A stretch of DNA of 64,000 bases from CALNZV01 sp942491115 (GTDB taxonomy: Bacteria > Desulfobacterota > Desulfobacteria > Desulfobacterales > UBA5852): the NCBI GenBank assembly GCA_942491115.1, contig CALNZV010000004.1:310001-374000 (forward strand), read 5' to 3'. The position numbers and the translations under genes are program-made. Below are positions 8,486 through 16,837 of this stretch, piece by piece. The stretch's first letter is position 1. Each line of letters starts with the position of its first letter. Below the pieces are notes generated by a model. That model was not told where the DNA came from, ran no database searches, and saw only the letters and a program-made list of their open reading frames with translations.

Positions 8486-9379
8486 TCAATCGGGCTTCAT
8501 GCCGTAGCGTCCGCTTCCTTCGAACAACGCCAATTTTTGGCGAAGCACTTTCGGCGGCATGATGGTTTTTTCGTTGGCTTCAGCAAGGAGGTGCACCCGT
8601 TTGAGAAGGTCGATGTTTCGGGCGAGCCGGGTTCGATTGCCGTCATACCAAATATTGTCCTCGAGTCCCACCCGGACCCCTCCCCCGAATGAAATCGCCA
8701 CCGAGTTGACGATCAACTGGGCGGCCCCAACCCCTCCTAAGCTCCAAATGCATCCCTCCGGCAGGTCGTTCAGAAGGACCCCGATGTGCAGCAGGTCGGC
8801 TTGGGCACAGGCAATGTTGCCCAGTATGCAGTTGAAGTAAAAGGGAGGCGTGATGAGCCCCTTGCCGGACAGGTAGCGGGCGTAGTTGATCATACCGGAA
8901 TCAAAGGCCTCGAGTTCGGGCTTGATGCCATTGTTTAGCATTTTCCGGGCCAGTGCCTGAATGGTATCGGGTGCATTGACACTGGCCTGCCGATTGAAAT
9001 TGAGGGAACTAAGGGTCAGGCTGCCCATGTCGGGTTTGAGTTCTCCAGAAAGATCCAGTGGCTCGGAGCGCTTGTCCAGGCTGTTGACGTCGCGCCCACT
9101 AAGGGAGACGCAAATAATCAGATCGCTGGCAAATTTTCGGATGCCGGCGATGATCTGGGCATAAATGTCTTTCTTGTAGGTCGGCCGGCCCGTTGCGATG
9201 TCCCTGGCATGGAGGTGCACCATCGAAATCCCGAGGTCGCAAGCCTGCAAGACATCATCGATAATTTCATCGGGTTGAACCGGCACATGGGGCGTCATGT
9301 CCTTTGTGGGGATCATGCCGGTGGGGGTGAAATTGAGAATGATCGAACGATGGTTCCATTGTTTCATGGCGGCGCGCAT
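8486..9379 (-). CDS. DUF849 / BKACE beta-keto acid cleavage enzyme
   Basis: This is a 297-residue TIM-barrel protein (a start at 9367, MKQWNH, is equally possible). The family signature is clear: the zinc-binding HLHAR motif, ELEAFDSGMI in mid-barrel, and GGGVRVGLEDN near the C-terminus. BKACE enzymes condense a beta-keto acid with acetyl-CoA and release acetoacetate plus a CoA ester; 3-keto-5-aminohexanoate cleavage enzyme is the founder. The substrate cannot be told from sequence. It sits 33 bases upstream of the glycosyltransferase in the same direction, an uncommon partner for an exosortase locus. It may make a precursor for a modified sugar or acyl group. Confidence 0.88.
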   Translation of the reverse strand: MRAAMKQWNHRSIILNFTPTGMIPTKDMTPHVPVQPDEIIDDVLQACDLGISMVHLHARDIATGRPTYKKDIYAQIIAGIRKFASDLIICVSLSGRDVNSLDKRSEPLDLSGELKPDMGSLTLSSLNFNRQASVNAPDTIQALARKMLNNGIKPELEAFDSGMINYARYLSGKGLITPPFYFNCILGNIACAQADLLHIGVLLNDLPEGCIWSLGGVGAAQLIVNSVAISFGGGVRVGLEDNIWYDGNRTRLARNIDLLKRVHLLAEANEKTIMPPKVLRQKLALFEGSGRYGMKPD

Positions 9380-9563
9380 CCAAAAAATGAGTTCGGTTAA
9401 CCTGACGAAGAGGATTATCGACCCATAGGGGATGGCGCTTGAGCGATAGCGAGCGGCCCTGAAGGAATGAAGCTAATAGGGATCACATCGGGAAGGAAGG
9501 TTTGGAAGGGTCCTCCTTAAAACCCGACAGGGTATAGGCGGTAGTTGCAATAAAAGGGTATCG

Positions 9564-10193
9564 CTATAGCTTTTTTATAAGGATATTTTTCCGGATGGTA
9601 TTAAAGAGATTGATGTAAAGACACAACTCCACGGGTTTGGCGTTCAATTTGGCCTTGAATTTTCTCGCGGGGGTGTTGAAGTAATCGCTGTAGCTGTAGC
9701 ATTTGTCTCGCCCCATGGCATTCAGCGCTTCATAGGTTTTGTACCGGAGAATAGGAGCGAGATTTTGCCCTCTAAATGGTTTCATCGTAAACATGTCAAA
9801 TAGATAGGCCTCGTTACTCTTTAGTTTGAAATGCCGGTAATTGCATTTGCATTCCTCGAGATCAGCCCAGGTAAAGGCAGCGATTCGGCCATCTTTTTTA
9901 GCGCCATAGCATATTTTATTTTGTTCGAGCCACCCCAACAGTTGTTGCTGATCATAATGCCATGCACCGCTTTGACCGATTATCAACATCTCGGTAAGGC
10001 CAAAAAAAGTGAATTCGAAATTATTGTCGAATTTAGGAGTGTCCTTGAAGGAAATAAGCTTGATGCTTTCTTCATACCAGACGTAAGGTATAAAGACCAA
10101 GCCTGCAGAACCAAGGCGCCATGTGACGGCTTCGGAGATTCTGCCATATTTAATGCGGTTCCTTAAATTTGCTATTTTTGCCTTCATGAACAT
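9564..10193 (-). CDS. GNAT-like acyltransferase
   Basis: This 209-residue protein shows a GNAT-like second half: FTWADLEE strand, AYLFDMFTMKPFRGQNLAPILRY (acetyl-CoA binding loop in the place of the usual Q/RxxGxG/A), and YSDYFNTPARKFKAKLN in the helix after the beta bulge. The N-terminal 90 residues are less typical. It lies in line with the polysaccharide genes. Acylation of an amino sugar is inferred from context. AT content rises here compared with the genes at lower coordinates. Confidence 0.6.
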   Translation of the reverse strand: MFMKAKIANLRNRIKYGRISEAVTWRLGSAGLVFIPYVWYEESIKLISFKDTPKFDNNFEFTFFGLTEMLIIGQSGAWHYDQQQLLGWLEQNKICYGAKKDGRIAAFTWADLEECKCNYRHFKLKSNEAYLFDMFTMKPFRGQNLAPILRYKTYEALNAMGRDKCYSYSDYFNTPARKFKAKLNAKPVELCLYINLFNTIRKNILIKKL

Positions 10194-10590
10194 GCCTTAA
10201 GGGCAAAATGAAAATGATGAAAAAGTGTTCTAAAATAGATATTTGAACCTGGATATTGCATGGAGTTTTTTTAGAGCCATAAAGTATCCAAAATCGGGCA
10301 CTGAAGAACCGCATATGAATTCATTCGAATGATCGGGAAAAAATAGCAAAATTGGACGTCCTCGTAAAGTTTTCCAGCAAGGCTGTGCGCATCTGTCATT
10401 TACCGGCAAATCGGTCACTTCTCATGCTGCCATGGCCATCGTTGCTCGTGTCATAGAACATTTCAATTTCCGCGAAGATTTGAAGCGGTGCGCAGGGATC
10501 TTGACGTCTCCACCCAGCATGCGATGTCGATATTTTTGGAGTAATGGATCTTGAACTTTCCTCAAGAAAGTAGACACGGTTAAAAGCAAG
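10194..10590. other. Intergenic, degenerate
   Basis: There are short open frames on both strands but none with a recognisable domain. A GTGTCTACTTTCTTGAGG-like stretch near 10560-10578 on the minus strand resembles the TGTCCACTATTTTGAG end near 10785, so this may be decayed insertion-sequence DNA. Confidence 0.3.
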
Positions 10591-10800
10591 CAGCGGACTT
10601 TGCGAAGTTAACGTTTCCAGCGGCTAATGATTCCCTAGCTGAGGCCAAGATCGCGTTCGATTCCGGATTGGGTGTTGCCTGGCTCCGACGCCAGCCGCAC
10701 AGCTTCGATTTTAAACTCTTTGTCGAACCGTTTTCCCATGGTGGAACACCTCCTGTAGCCTCATACAACTTGGCTGTTCGGTGTGTCCACTATTTTGAGA
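10590..10800 (-). pseudogene. Relic IS3-family orfA
   Basis: From the ATG at 10739 the minus strand reads MGKRFDKEFKIEAVRLASEP and then GNTQSGIERDLGLS, an IS3-type OrfA helix-turn-helix. In-frame stops follow (after DLGLS and again after ISRWKR). The upstream segment TGTCCACTATTTTGAGAA around 10783-10800 looks like an IS3-family terminal repeat. Only the 5' end of the element remains and no orfB is present. Confidence 0.65.
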
Positions 10801-10991
10801 AGGCCCACATCACGACTAAAATACTCAATCTCCACAAATTAGCCACTAAAAATCGACCATATTAAAGTCATTGAAAAAAATAGTAATTTTAGATGCTTTT
10901 TTCATTTGCATAATTGTGTAATATGGTAAGGGTGTCTAAGCTTGGATTTTTACAAAATCATTGATAAGGTTAAACAATGCTTACTTTGAAA

Positions 10992-12326
10992 TTAATAAAT
11001 TTTTTCAACATAGATTTCTCCTCTTCCGAATTCGAAAATTTTCTCGACACTTTTAGTGGTAAGATCCTCAATAGAATATCGATCTTTTTGTACAATATAG
11101 CAATTGACGGTAGTTTTGTCGGTGGTTTTTTTGTTCTTATCCCCAAATGATACTTGAAACAAGTCTAGATAATAAAGCATTGTAAAATTGACAGGATTTC
11201 GAAATTTGATTTCGCCGATATTATAATTTTGTTCCTTTAGATATTGCGATAGTATGGGAGCTTCGGGAAAATTTCCAATGTCCGGATATTTGTTGAACGG
11301 ATTCTTTACTACCATGTTTATGGTAAAGTAAATGGAAAAAAGGCAAAGGGAAAAATAGACTATGTTAAGTCTTTTTATATTCAAAATTTGAGTTGCATAA
11401 AGAAATCCATAGTCGCATGTGATGAAGAAAAAAATAAATAAATATTGCCAGATCCTGGTATGAGGAATGTTTTGCCTAACTAAAAGTAGTAGTAAAAACC
11501 CAAAAGAAACCGAAGGAAACAGCCAAAATAATGGCCAATTTTTTTGTTTGTAGGCCTTAATTTGTCCAAGCAAAAAGAAAGTGACAAGCGAAAAGGATAT
11601 CGCGATCGGGATATCCCTGAATAATTCCTTAGCGGATGTAATAATGCTGGGTGGTAGCCGAGACCAAAAATGACTCCAAGTTAAGCTTTGAACCGCGCTA
11701 TTGTTTAAAATTGTTTCAGACCCTCCGGATGCTATATAGACTGGTGTATACAATAGTGTTGTAAAAATAATATTCATCAATGCTAGTGGAACGAAAAAAG
11801 ATTGAATAATAGTTCTAATGCTTTTAGATTTAATGAACAGAATCAGAATAACCCATAGGTAAATACCGGAAAGTGGATAAATCATCGTTGGAATTGTGAA
11901 CATACCTAACGACGAAGTAAAAGAGATAAAAAAAACAGTAATCCTATCAAGACTTTTGGTGTATCTATAAGCAAATAAACACACAAGAATAGAAAATAAA
12001 TTGATTAGAGAATATCCTCTAGCGAGTATTGAATAAAAAACAATGTAAGGTGTTATAGCAATACATAATGATGAAAAAAAGCCGGCTTCTTTGCCAGATA
12101 TTTCTTTTGAAATATATTGTAAAAAAATGATAGATAATAAGCCAAATAAGATGGCTGGCAATCGTAAGGATAATGGATGCGGTCCAAATAAAAAAGTTGA
12201 TGTTTTAGAAAATAAAGTAAACAAAACATGATTGTTTGGTAGTGGATAGTAAAATAAAAAGCTAAAATTTTTATCTATAAAGTTAATATATGTGTAGCCC
12301 TCATCGTATCTTATAGGTAAAGACAA
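10992..12326 (-). CDS. GT-C superfamily membrane glycosyltransferase
   Basis: The open frame encodes at least 444 residues with about ten to eleven hydrophobic helices and a periplasmic C-terminal domain. The RYDEGYT motif has the Asp-Glu pair of the first periplasmic loop that marks PMT/ArnT-type lipid-linked sugar transferases. The annotated start is a TTG at 12326. The same frame stays open upstream to about 12490 and encodes what looks like the first membrane helix (HLIFLITIGLFIRSTLLSLP) with no ATG, so the true start is upstream or a base is missing. It probably moves a sugar from a polyprenyl-phosphate carrier in the periplasm. AT-rich composition unlike the genes below 9.5 kb suggests a separate origin for this cassette. 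Confidence 0.75.
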   Translation of the reverse strand: MSLPIRYDEGYTYINFIDKNFSFLFYYPLPNNHVLFTLFSKTSTFLFGPHPLSLRLPAILFGLLSIIFLQYISKEISGKEAGFFSSLCIAITPYIVFYSILARGYSLINLFSILVCLFAYRYTKSLDRITVFFISFTSSLGMFTIPTMIYPLSGIYLWVILILFIKSKSIRTIIQSFFVPLALMNIIFTTLLYTPVYIASGGSETILNNSAVQSLTWSHFWSRLPPSIITSAKELFRDIPIAISFSLVTFFLLGQIKAYKQKNWPLFWLFPSVSFGFLLLLLVRQNIPHTRIWQYLFIFFFITCDYGFLYATQILNIKRLNIVYFSLCLFSIYFTINMVVKNPFNKYPDIGNFPEAPILSQYLKEQNYNIGEIKFRNPVNFTMLYYLDLFQVSFGDKNKKTTDKTTVNCYIVQKDRYSIEDLTTKSVEKIFEFGRGEIYVEKIY

Positions 12327-12406
12327 TAATGTGGATCTGATAAAAAGACCAATTGTAATAAGAAAAATTAAATGGAGGTTAAAATTTTTGTAATTACAGT
12401 AATAAA

Positions 12407-12739
12407 TTATTGTTTTGCCGAAAAAATTCTGCGCCTCTGAAATAATATAAAATAATAATAGCTTGAATTTTCTAAAATATGAATTGCTTTAAAAGGTCGA
12501 GTAAAAATATAGATATGGATTAGAATAAAAAGAAAAGAATAAAAAATAACAACTTTTTTTATGGCATTGATAACTTTTGAAAAATGTTCAATTTTATCTA
12601 ATGATAAGTTGGTTTCGTGTAGTTTTGCATTGATATTTTTATGGAGAATGGGGGATAATCTCAAAGTAAATAATGCAATTAAAGACACGCAAAAAAAAAT
12701 TATAAAAATAGAGTATATTTTTGTTGTTAGTATTTTCAT
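12407..12739 (-). CDS. Small membrane protein of unknown function
   Basis: This is a 110-residue open frame with two strongly hydrophobic stretches (IYSIFIIFFCVSLIALFTL and VVIFYSFLFILIHIYIF). It precedes the GT-C gene and its 3' end overlaps the upstream-open part of that frame. I recognise no family. In such AT-rich DNA hydrophobic open frames can arise by chance, so coding status is uncertain. Confidence 0.4.
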   Translation of the reverse strand: MKILTTKIYSIFIIFFCVSLIALFTLRLSPILHKNINAKLHETNLSLDKIEHFSKVINAIKKVVIFYSFLFILIHIYIFTRPFKAIHILENSSYYYFILFQRRRIFSAKQ

Positions 12740-12928
12740 AAGTAAAAAATTGGTAGTTTTTTATCTTGTTGGTGGGTTTCAATTGAAAAAAATGATTTCA
12801 GTTGAACCGATTCAAAAAGGTCTCAACATTTTCAATATTAGCTATCTTGTAAAATAAAATTTCAAAAAATTTTAAAGCAAGATTAAATTTAAATTTGTAT
12901 TTAAATGTTTTTTATATTTGCATAAAAA

Positions 12929-14182
12929 TCAAAAAAACCAACTTTTGAGTTGGAATAAATAATAAGCTGAAAAAATTGATAGGAATGGCTCAAATGGTAT
13001 TTTGAACCTTGAATCACTGCTGCCTGCGGCAACTGATAACAATGTAAAGTAGGTAATTATTACCATGAATAGTATAGTTATATCGCGATGGGCTTTCCAT
13101 AATTGTTTAGCACCTAAAATAGATAAAATTAAAATGAATAAAGAATAGGAAACTGATAAAGTTTTAGCTTGAAAATCGTTTAAAAAAGTAATGGACTTCA
13201 AGTAGTTATGGCTATTCCCAAATAGAATCATTAAAAAATTGCGAGTTAAATTTTTTAAGGTTGCCGATGGATGTGATTGGACAATTTCTATTGCCATCTT
13301 TTTATAAACTTTATTTTGATAATATTTAAATTTAGGATCTTGCTTCGTTATGCCAAGGCTTTCTAATCTTTTTTCAGCTTCTAAAAATATCTTTTTTCGA
13401 ACTTCGTTTCTGTTGTCAGCAGAAAAATTTTTTTCACTTGTCAGTATAGAGTCTGCTGCCTGATAGAACAGTAAATTATAAGCGGCAACCGATGAAAGTG
13501 TAAACACACCGGCTTGCTTGAAATTTCGAGACATCCATGTAATAGGTAAAATTAAAAAGGATGACAAAAAGATTATTGAAAAAAAAAATTTCTTTTTTTT
13601 TGATATAATAAAAATGTATATTATTGCAAAAATAAAAAAATAGAGACTTATTGGTCTAATTAAAACTGTCATACCACCGACAATGGCAGAGATTGCAATT
13701 AATAAAGGATTTTCTTTTTTGATGGAGTAATGAAAAAAAAATATAAAAATTAAAAATATAAAAGAAAAAAATATTTCGCTTAAAAATAATGATGAGTAAA
13801 GAGCCCATTGAAAGTTAAAAAGTATTAACGCCGAAGATAAAATTGGCACCGGCAATCCTACCTTTTGTACCCAAAAAAATACGCAAATACCTGCTAATAA
13901 AGAAATGATATTTTGGAAAAATATGACAGAGGAAAAATTTTTTGAAAGCAAAAGGCATCCTGCTAAGAAAAGTGGGTATCCAGGGGTTCTATTTATCTCT
14001 GGGCTATTGTTAGCGTTTAAAAAAGCCTGTTTTATCAAATTATTTTTTGCAGAATCTATGTAACCAGGAGAATCAGGTAACATTCTTTCTTCATCGGTAA
14101 GGCTTTGAAAAATTATTAGCCTAAAAGCAATTGAAAGAATAACGATAGTCGTCAGGATGAATATGGAATTTTTGTTGCTCAT
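12929..14182 (-). CDS. GT-C superfamily membrane glycosyltransferase (PMT/ArnT-like)
   Basis: This 417-residue polytopic protein starts at the ATG at 14182. The first loop carries LPDSPGYIDSAKN and NRTPGYPLFLAG, motifs shared by PMT_2/ArnT-type transferases. A VLIRPISLYF segment and nine or ten further helices follow. The periplasmic insert is rich in Lys/Glu/Asn. It is probably a polyprenyl-phosphate-sugar transferase working with the second GT-C gene downstream. Composition is very AT-rich, with long A and T runs. Confidence 0.78.
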   Translation of the reverse strand: MSNKNSIFILTTIVILSIAFRLIIFQSLTDEERMLPDSPGYIDSAKNNLIKQAFLNANNSPEINRTPGYPLFLAGCLLLSKNFSSVIFFQNIISLLAGICVFFWVQKVGLPVPILSSALILFNFQWALYSSLFLSEIFFSFIFLIFIFFFHYSIKKENPLLIAISAIVGGMTVLIRPISLYFFIFAIIYIFIISKKKKFFFSIIFLSSFLILPITWMSRNFKQAGVFTLSSVAAYNLLFYQAADSILTSEKNFSADNRNEVRKKIFLEAEKRLESLGITKQDPKFKYYQNKVYKKMAIEIVQSHPSATLKNLTRNFLMILFGNSHNYLKSITFLNDFQAKTLSVSYSLFILILSILGAKQLWKAHRDITILFMVIITYFTLLSVAAGSSDSRFKIPFEPFLSIFSAYYLFQLKSWFF

Positions 14183-14415
14183 TGATATTTTTAAGTAAAT
14201 TTAGAGGTTAAAATACTACTGTATGGTTAAAATTTCTTGAGAATAGCTTGTTTATCTGTTTGTACAATGATGATATTCAGATGACACTAACGCCCCGGGA
14301 GGGTCAAGTTTAAGCCGCTTTCATCATCTCGTTTTTACTTGCTTCGGGTTTGACGATGCCATTGTACGGCGGTGGACCCCAGAAACTGGACAATGTGCTA
14401 AGCTGTACGACATCT

Positions 14416-15462
14416 CTAATTATGGCACAATTTTCGATTTAAATGGGGTGACACTATTCCCGCCCTAACGATTTTGATCAGACCGTTTTTCAGCAACCAT
14501 TGTTTGGCTGCGATTCTCCATTCCACGTTGGTGATTTTGGGTTTGCCAACTCGGGCTGCAAGCTCGGTTGCCAGGTCCCGGATCCATTGAAAGATACCTC
14601 TTCGTTCACGTCTCGAGTAACGAATACGATTGCCTTCAAAATAAGTCCTGCAGGCTGTACGATTCTCAAGACAGCGCCGGGGCGTATGATTCAACGTGTG
14701 GGCCGCAATTTCCGACAGCAGAAAATACGATTCCATTGTAGTGGCCTTCCATTGCCAACGTTTGACAAAATCCTTGAACTCCCTCTGGGTTCGCTCAATC
14801 GCTCCATTGTACGATGCCATTTGGGGCGGATTGTTAATCGGGATCACCCAGGCGTTTTCCAGCACCTCGGTTACGGTGGTGTGGTTTAGATTGCCACCAT
14901 TGTCGCGCTTGCAGAACAACGGCGGGCCGAAGCGCTCGAACAGATAGGCCAGATGGCCGGCCACCTCCTCGCCGCAGGGCAGACTCCCCGAGGCAATCGG
15001 CGGCAGCTTATACCGCGAGCAAAGGTCCGTCAGGTTGTGCAGATGAAGCGTTCCGGAGACGGCGGTGTCGCTTTGGCGGCAATCGTCCAGGGCCCAAGCC
15101 AGGTTCGGCCGAAGCCATCTGACACGGCAGGCTTCGGCTTGCCGACGGCGGCGGGTTTCACAGCGGGCCTGGCGGACCAGCGCATTTAACTCACGGCGGG
15201 ATATGGATCCGGCATAAGCACCGTGAAGCCTGCCGGTGCCGCGGCTGCGTTTGGGACCATGATCCAGATCCCGGATCCTGGCCTTCAGCCCGTTCAGATT
15301 CAACGGCCGTACCTTTCTCGGCCCGCGTTTCCCCACAGCAGGCATACCATTGGCAAGGCGCTCTTTCCACCGCATCAGCGTGCGGTAGCTGAGCCCCGCC
15401 TGGTTCGCCAGACAGGCATACGACAACGAAAAGCGCGCTTTCATCTCCTCGATCATGGCCAC
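14416..15462 (-). CDS. DDE (rve-type) transposase
   Basis: This 348-residue protein has an N-terminal helix-turn-helix (CLANQAGLSYRTLMRWKERL) and a retroviral-integrase-type core. The acidic triad is seen as Asp in LAWALDDCRQSD, Asp in FCKRDNGGN and Glu in NGAIERTQREFK. The GTG start at 15462 lies just after the end of the preceding small ORF, and the frame is open back through the A9 run, so a fusion product made by +1 or -2 slippage is possible. It is the catalytic ORF of a multi-ORF insertion element. Sequence near 14374-14395 (GGACCCCAGAAACTGGACA) may belong to its terminal repeat. Confidence 0.8.
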   Translation of the reverse strand: MAMIEEMKARFSLSYACLANQAGLSYRTLMRWKERLANGMPAVGKRGPRKVRPLNLNGLKARIRDLDHGPKRSRGTGRLHGAYAGSISRRELNALVRQARCETRRRRQAEACRVRWLRPNLAWALDDCRQSDTAVSGTLHLHNLTDLCSRYKLPPIASGSLPCGEEVAGHLAYLFERFGPPLFCKRDNGGNLNHTTVTEVLENAWVIPINNPPQMASYNGAIERTQREFKDFVKRWQWKATTMESYFLLSEIAAHTLNHTPRRCLENRTACRTYFEGNRIRYSRRERRGIFQWIRDLATELAARVGKPKITNVEWRIAAKQWLLKNGLIKIVRAGIVSPHLNRKLCHN

Positions 15463-15478
15463 CGCCTGGCCGATCCGG

Positions 15479-15817
15479 TCATTTTTTTTTCGCCCGGTCG
15501 CCGCCGGCTTCGGGAAGCTTCAGTTCCATCAGCACATCCTTTAACGCCATCTTGCGGTTCAACAGCTCGATCTCCCGATGCGCCTGGGACAGTTGCTTTT
15601 CCAAATCCTGGATACGGTCGTCCGAAGGATGGGTCCGGCGGCCCGGTGGCTGGTCGGTCACATTGTCCAGCAGGGCAGAAAGGCCACGCTGCTCCCACTT
15701 GTAAAAGGTCTTGCGCGACACGCCCATCCGATCGGCTGCCTGACGGGCGGTGAGAAGGCCGCAACGAACCTTCATGATCATCTCGGCTCTCAATCGCGCG
15801 GTTTGCTGGTTTGGCAT
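15479..15817 (-). CDS. Helix-turn-helix protein of an insertion element
   Basis: This 112-residue protein begins with a helix-turn-helix (LLTARQAADRMGVSRKTFYKWEQRG), then has a coiled-coil-like segment (LEKQLSQAHREIELLNRKM) and a Lys-rich end (RAKKK) coded by a run of nine A. It resembles the OrfA-type accessory proteins of IS3-like elements: DNA binding plus a leucine-zipper-like dimerisation helix. It sits 16 bases before the catalytic ORF and 12 after the next small ORF, all on the minus strand. Confidence 0.7.
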   Translation of the reverse strand: MPNQQTARLRAEMIMKVRCGLLTARQAADRMGVSRKTFYKWEQRGLSALLDNVTDQPPGRRTHPSDDRIQDLEKQLSQAHREIELLNRKMALKDVLMELKLPEAGGDRAKKK

Positions 15818-15829
15818 CGGTTCCCCCGG

Positions 15830-16129
15830 CTACGCTTTCTGAAGTGTCCGCAGCCGCTGCTCCAACCGGTCGTTGGGGCCGGACAGCTTCTTTTCGATCA
15901 ACTTCGACAGCCGGCGGTTGATCGGCGGCACAGGATCTTTCTTCTTTGGGTTCAGCGCCTTGAGCATTCCCTCGATCGCCAGGTTCTGCCACTGGCCCAA
16001 CAGCGTCGGGCTGATCTCCAACTCCTGGCACACCTGGGCGCTCGTGCGCCGCTCGCTCCAAATCGACAGCACGGCCGTTATCTTCTGTTGCGGATCGAAT
16101 ACTCTGCGGGTTCGTTGGCTTGTCTGCAT
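15830..16129 (-). CDS. Helix-turn-helix protein of an insertion element
   Basis: This 99-residue protein resembles the IS3/transposase_8 type: FDPQQKITAVLSIWSERRTS and a helix-turn-helix in AQVCQELEISPTLLGQWQNLAIEGMLKAL, followed by a basic Pro/Lys linker and a C-terminal helix. It lies upstream of the second small ORF and overlaps the open C-terminal frame of the truncated transposase. It probably binds the element's ends. Confidence 0.65.
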   Translation of the reverse strand: MQTSQRTRRVFDPQQKITAVLSIWSERRTSAQVCQELEISPTLLGQWQNLAIEGMLKALNPKKKDPVPPINRRLSKLIEKKLSGPNDRLEQRLRTLQKA

Positions 16130-16624
16130 GACCTATATCCTTTCTTGCGTCGTACACAAGTTCTTTTTGACGGCTAGTATGATCGTCCACCAGCATTTTC
16201 ACTTTGCCTTTTTCCGCCCGGATGACCACGCTCTGCCCGCCCATGCGGCCGACCATATAGAAAGGATCCACCGGACGACCCCTAAGCGCCAGTTCCAGAA
16301 CATTTTCTTCAACGCCCTTTTCCAGCGTCTTTTTCAGGTCGTGGGCGATTTCGAAAAACCGGTCGGCCGGGCATAAGCCGCCAATGCCCTGGTGGGGACG
16401 TTTGTGATTGTAATATTTGACCCAGAAGGCAGTACGTTCCACGGCCTGTTCGAAGCTGTCGAACTGGGCCCGTTGGAGAAATTCCCCCAGAATCGATTTC
16501 CAGAATCGTTCGATCTTGCCCAGGGTCATGGGATGGTGGGGACGGGAACGGATGTGCTTGACACGGTCTTTCTTCATCTCCCGTTCGAAACGGGTCTTGC
16601 CCCCCAGTTGGTGTACTGGCGGCA
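16130..16624 (-). pseudogene. IS481-like transposase, cut by the contig junction
   Basis: The minus strand encodes the C-terminal half of an rve-family transposase: the Glu of the DDE triad in LGKIERFWKS, the YYNHKRPHQGIGGLCP motif, and an extra C-terminal beta-rich domain. At the 5' end the reading is CRQYTNW in one frame and GGKTRFERE in another; the normal text is GRQYTNW-GKTRFERE, so one G is missing from the GGGGGG run at about 16,598-16,604. Everything before RQYTNW, including the first two Asp residues, is absent because foreign DNA begins there. The frame stays open to 15453 over the next two ORFs, which is probably overprinting. Confidence 0.78.
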
Positions 16625-16630
16625 CTTGGC
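16616..16630. other. Junction of bacterial and eukaryotic DNA
   Basis: Left of about 16,623 the minus strand is transposase sequence (GCCGCCAGTACACCAACTGG). Right of it the plus strand is the interior of a different coding frame (cttggcagaaagtttcttc). Both frames are truncated at this point. No terminal repeat, target duplication or linker is seen. Confidence 0.8.
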
Positions 16631-16837
16631 AGAAAGTTTCTTCAATTCGGGGACTCGCTCAACTGCGATGTTGGAAGATTTCTCGCTTCGCTCAAGGCTC
16701 ATCGCAAGCGTCGCAATGCAATCAAAGAGCAATGGTTGGAGATTGTTCGCGCTTCCAAAACAGGACACAGTATGAGAATATATCGTGAATTTGATAATCT
16801 ACTTGAATTTTGCTTAAAAGCGGGGTTAATCGATTGA
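16625..16837 (+). CDS. 3' fragment of an unidentified eukaryotic coding exon
   Basis: The frame from 16625 reads without stop to TGA at 16835-16837: LGRKFLQFGDSLNCDVGRFL, then LKAHRKRRNAIKEQWLEIV and IYREFDNLLEFCLKAGLID. The residue pattern (amphipathic basic helices, no low-complexity) looks like real protein, unlike the other frames. There is no ATG start because the 5' part is lost at the junction. It ends one base before the stop of the convergent kaptin-like gene. The family was not recognised. Confidence 0.45.
   Translation, partial: LGRKFLQFGDSLNCDVGRFLASLKAHRKRRNAIKEQWLEIVRASKTGHSMRIYREFDNLLEFCLKAGLID

Noticed and set aside
10992..14182. Hydrophobic open frames on the plus strand of the AT-rich glycosyltransferase region
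   Set aside because: They are short, lack start context, and mirror Lys/Asn/Ile-rich sense codons.
15453..16625. One long 390-residue minus-strand reading over the transposase and next two ORFs
   Set aside because: Only the first about 150 residues match a transposase. The rest runs antiphase to two small helix-turn-helix ORFs and has the composition of a GC-rich overprinted frame.
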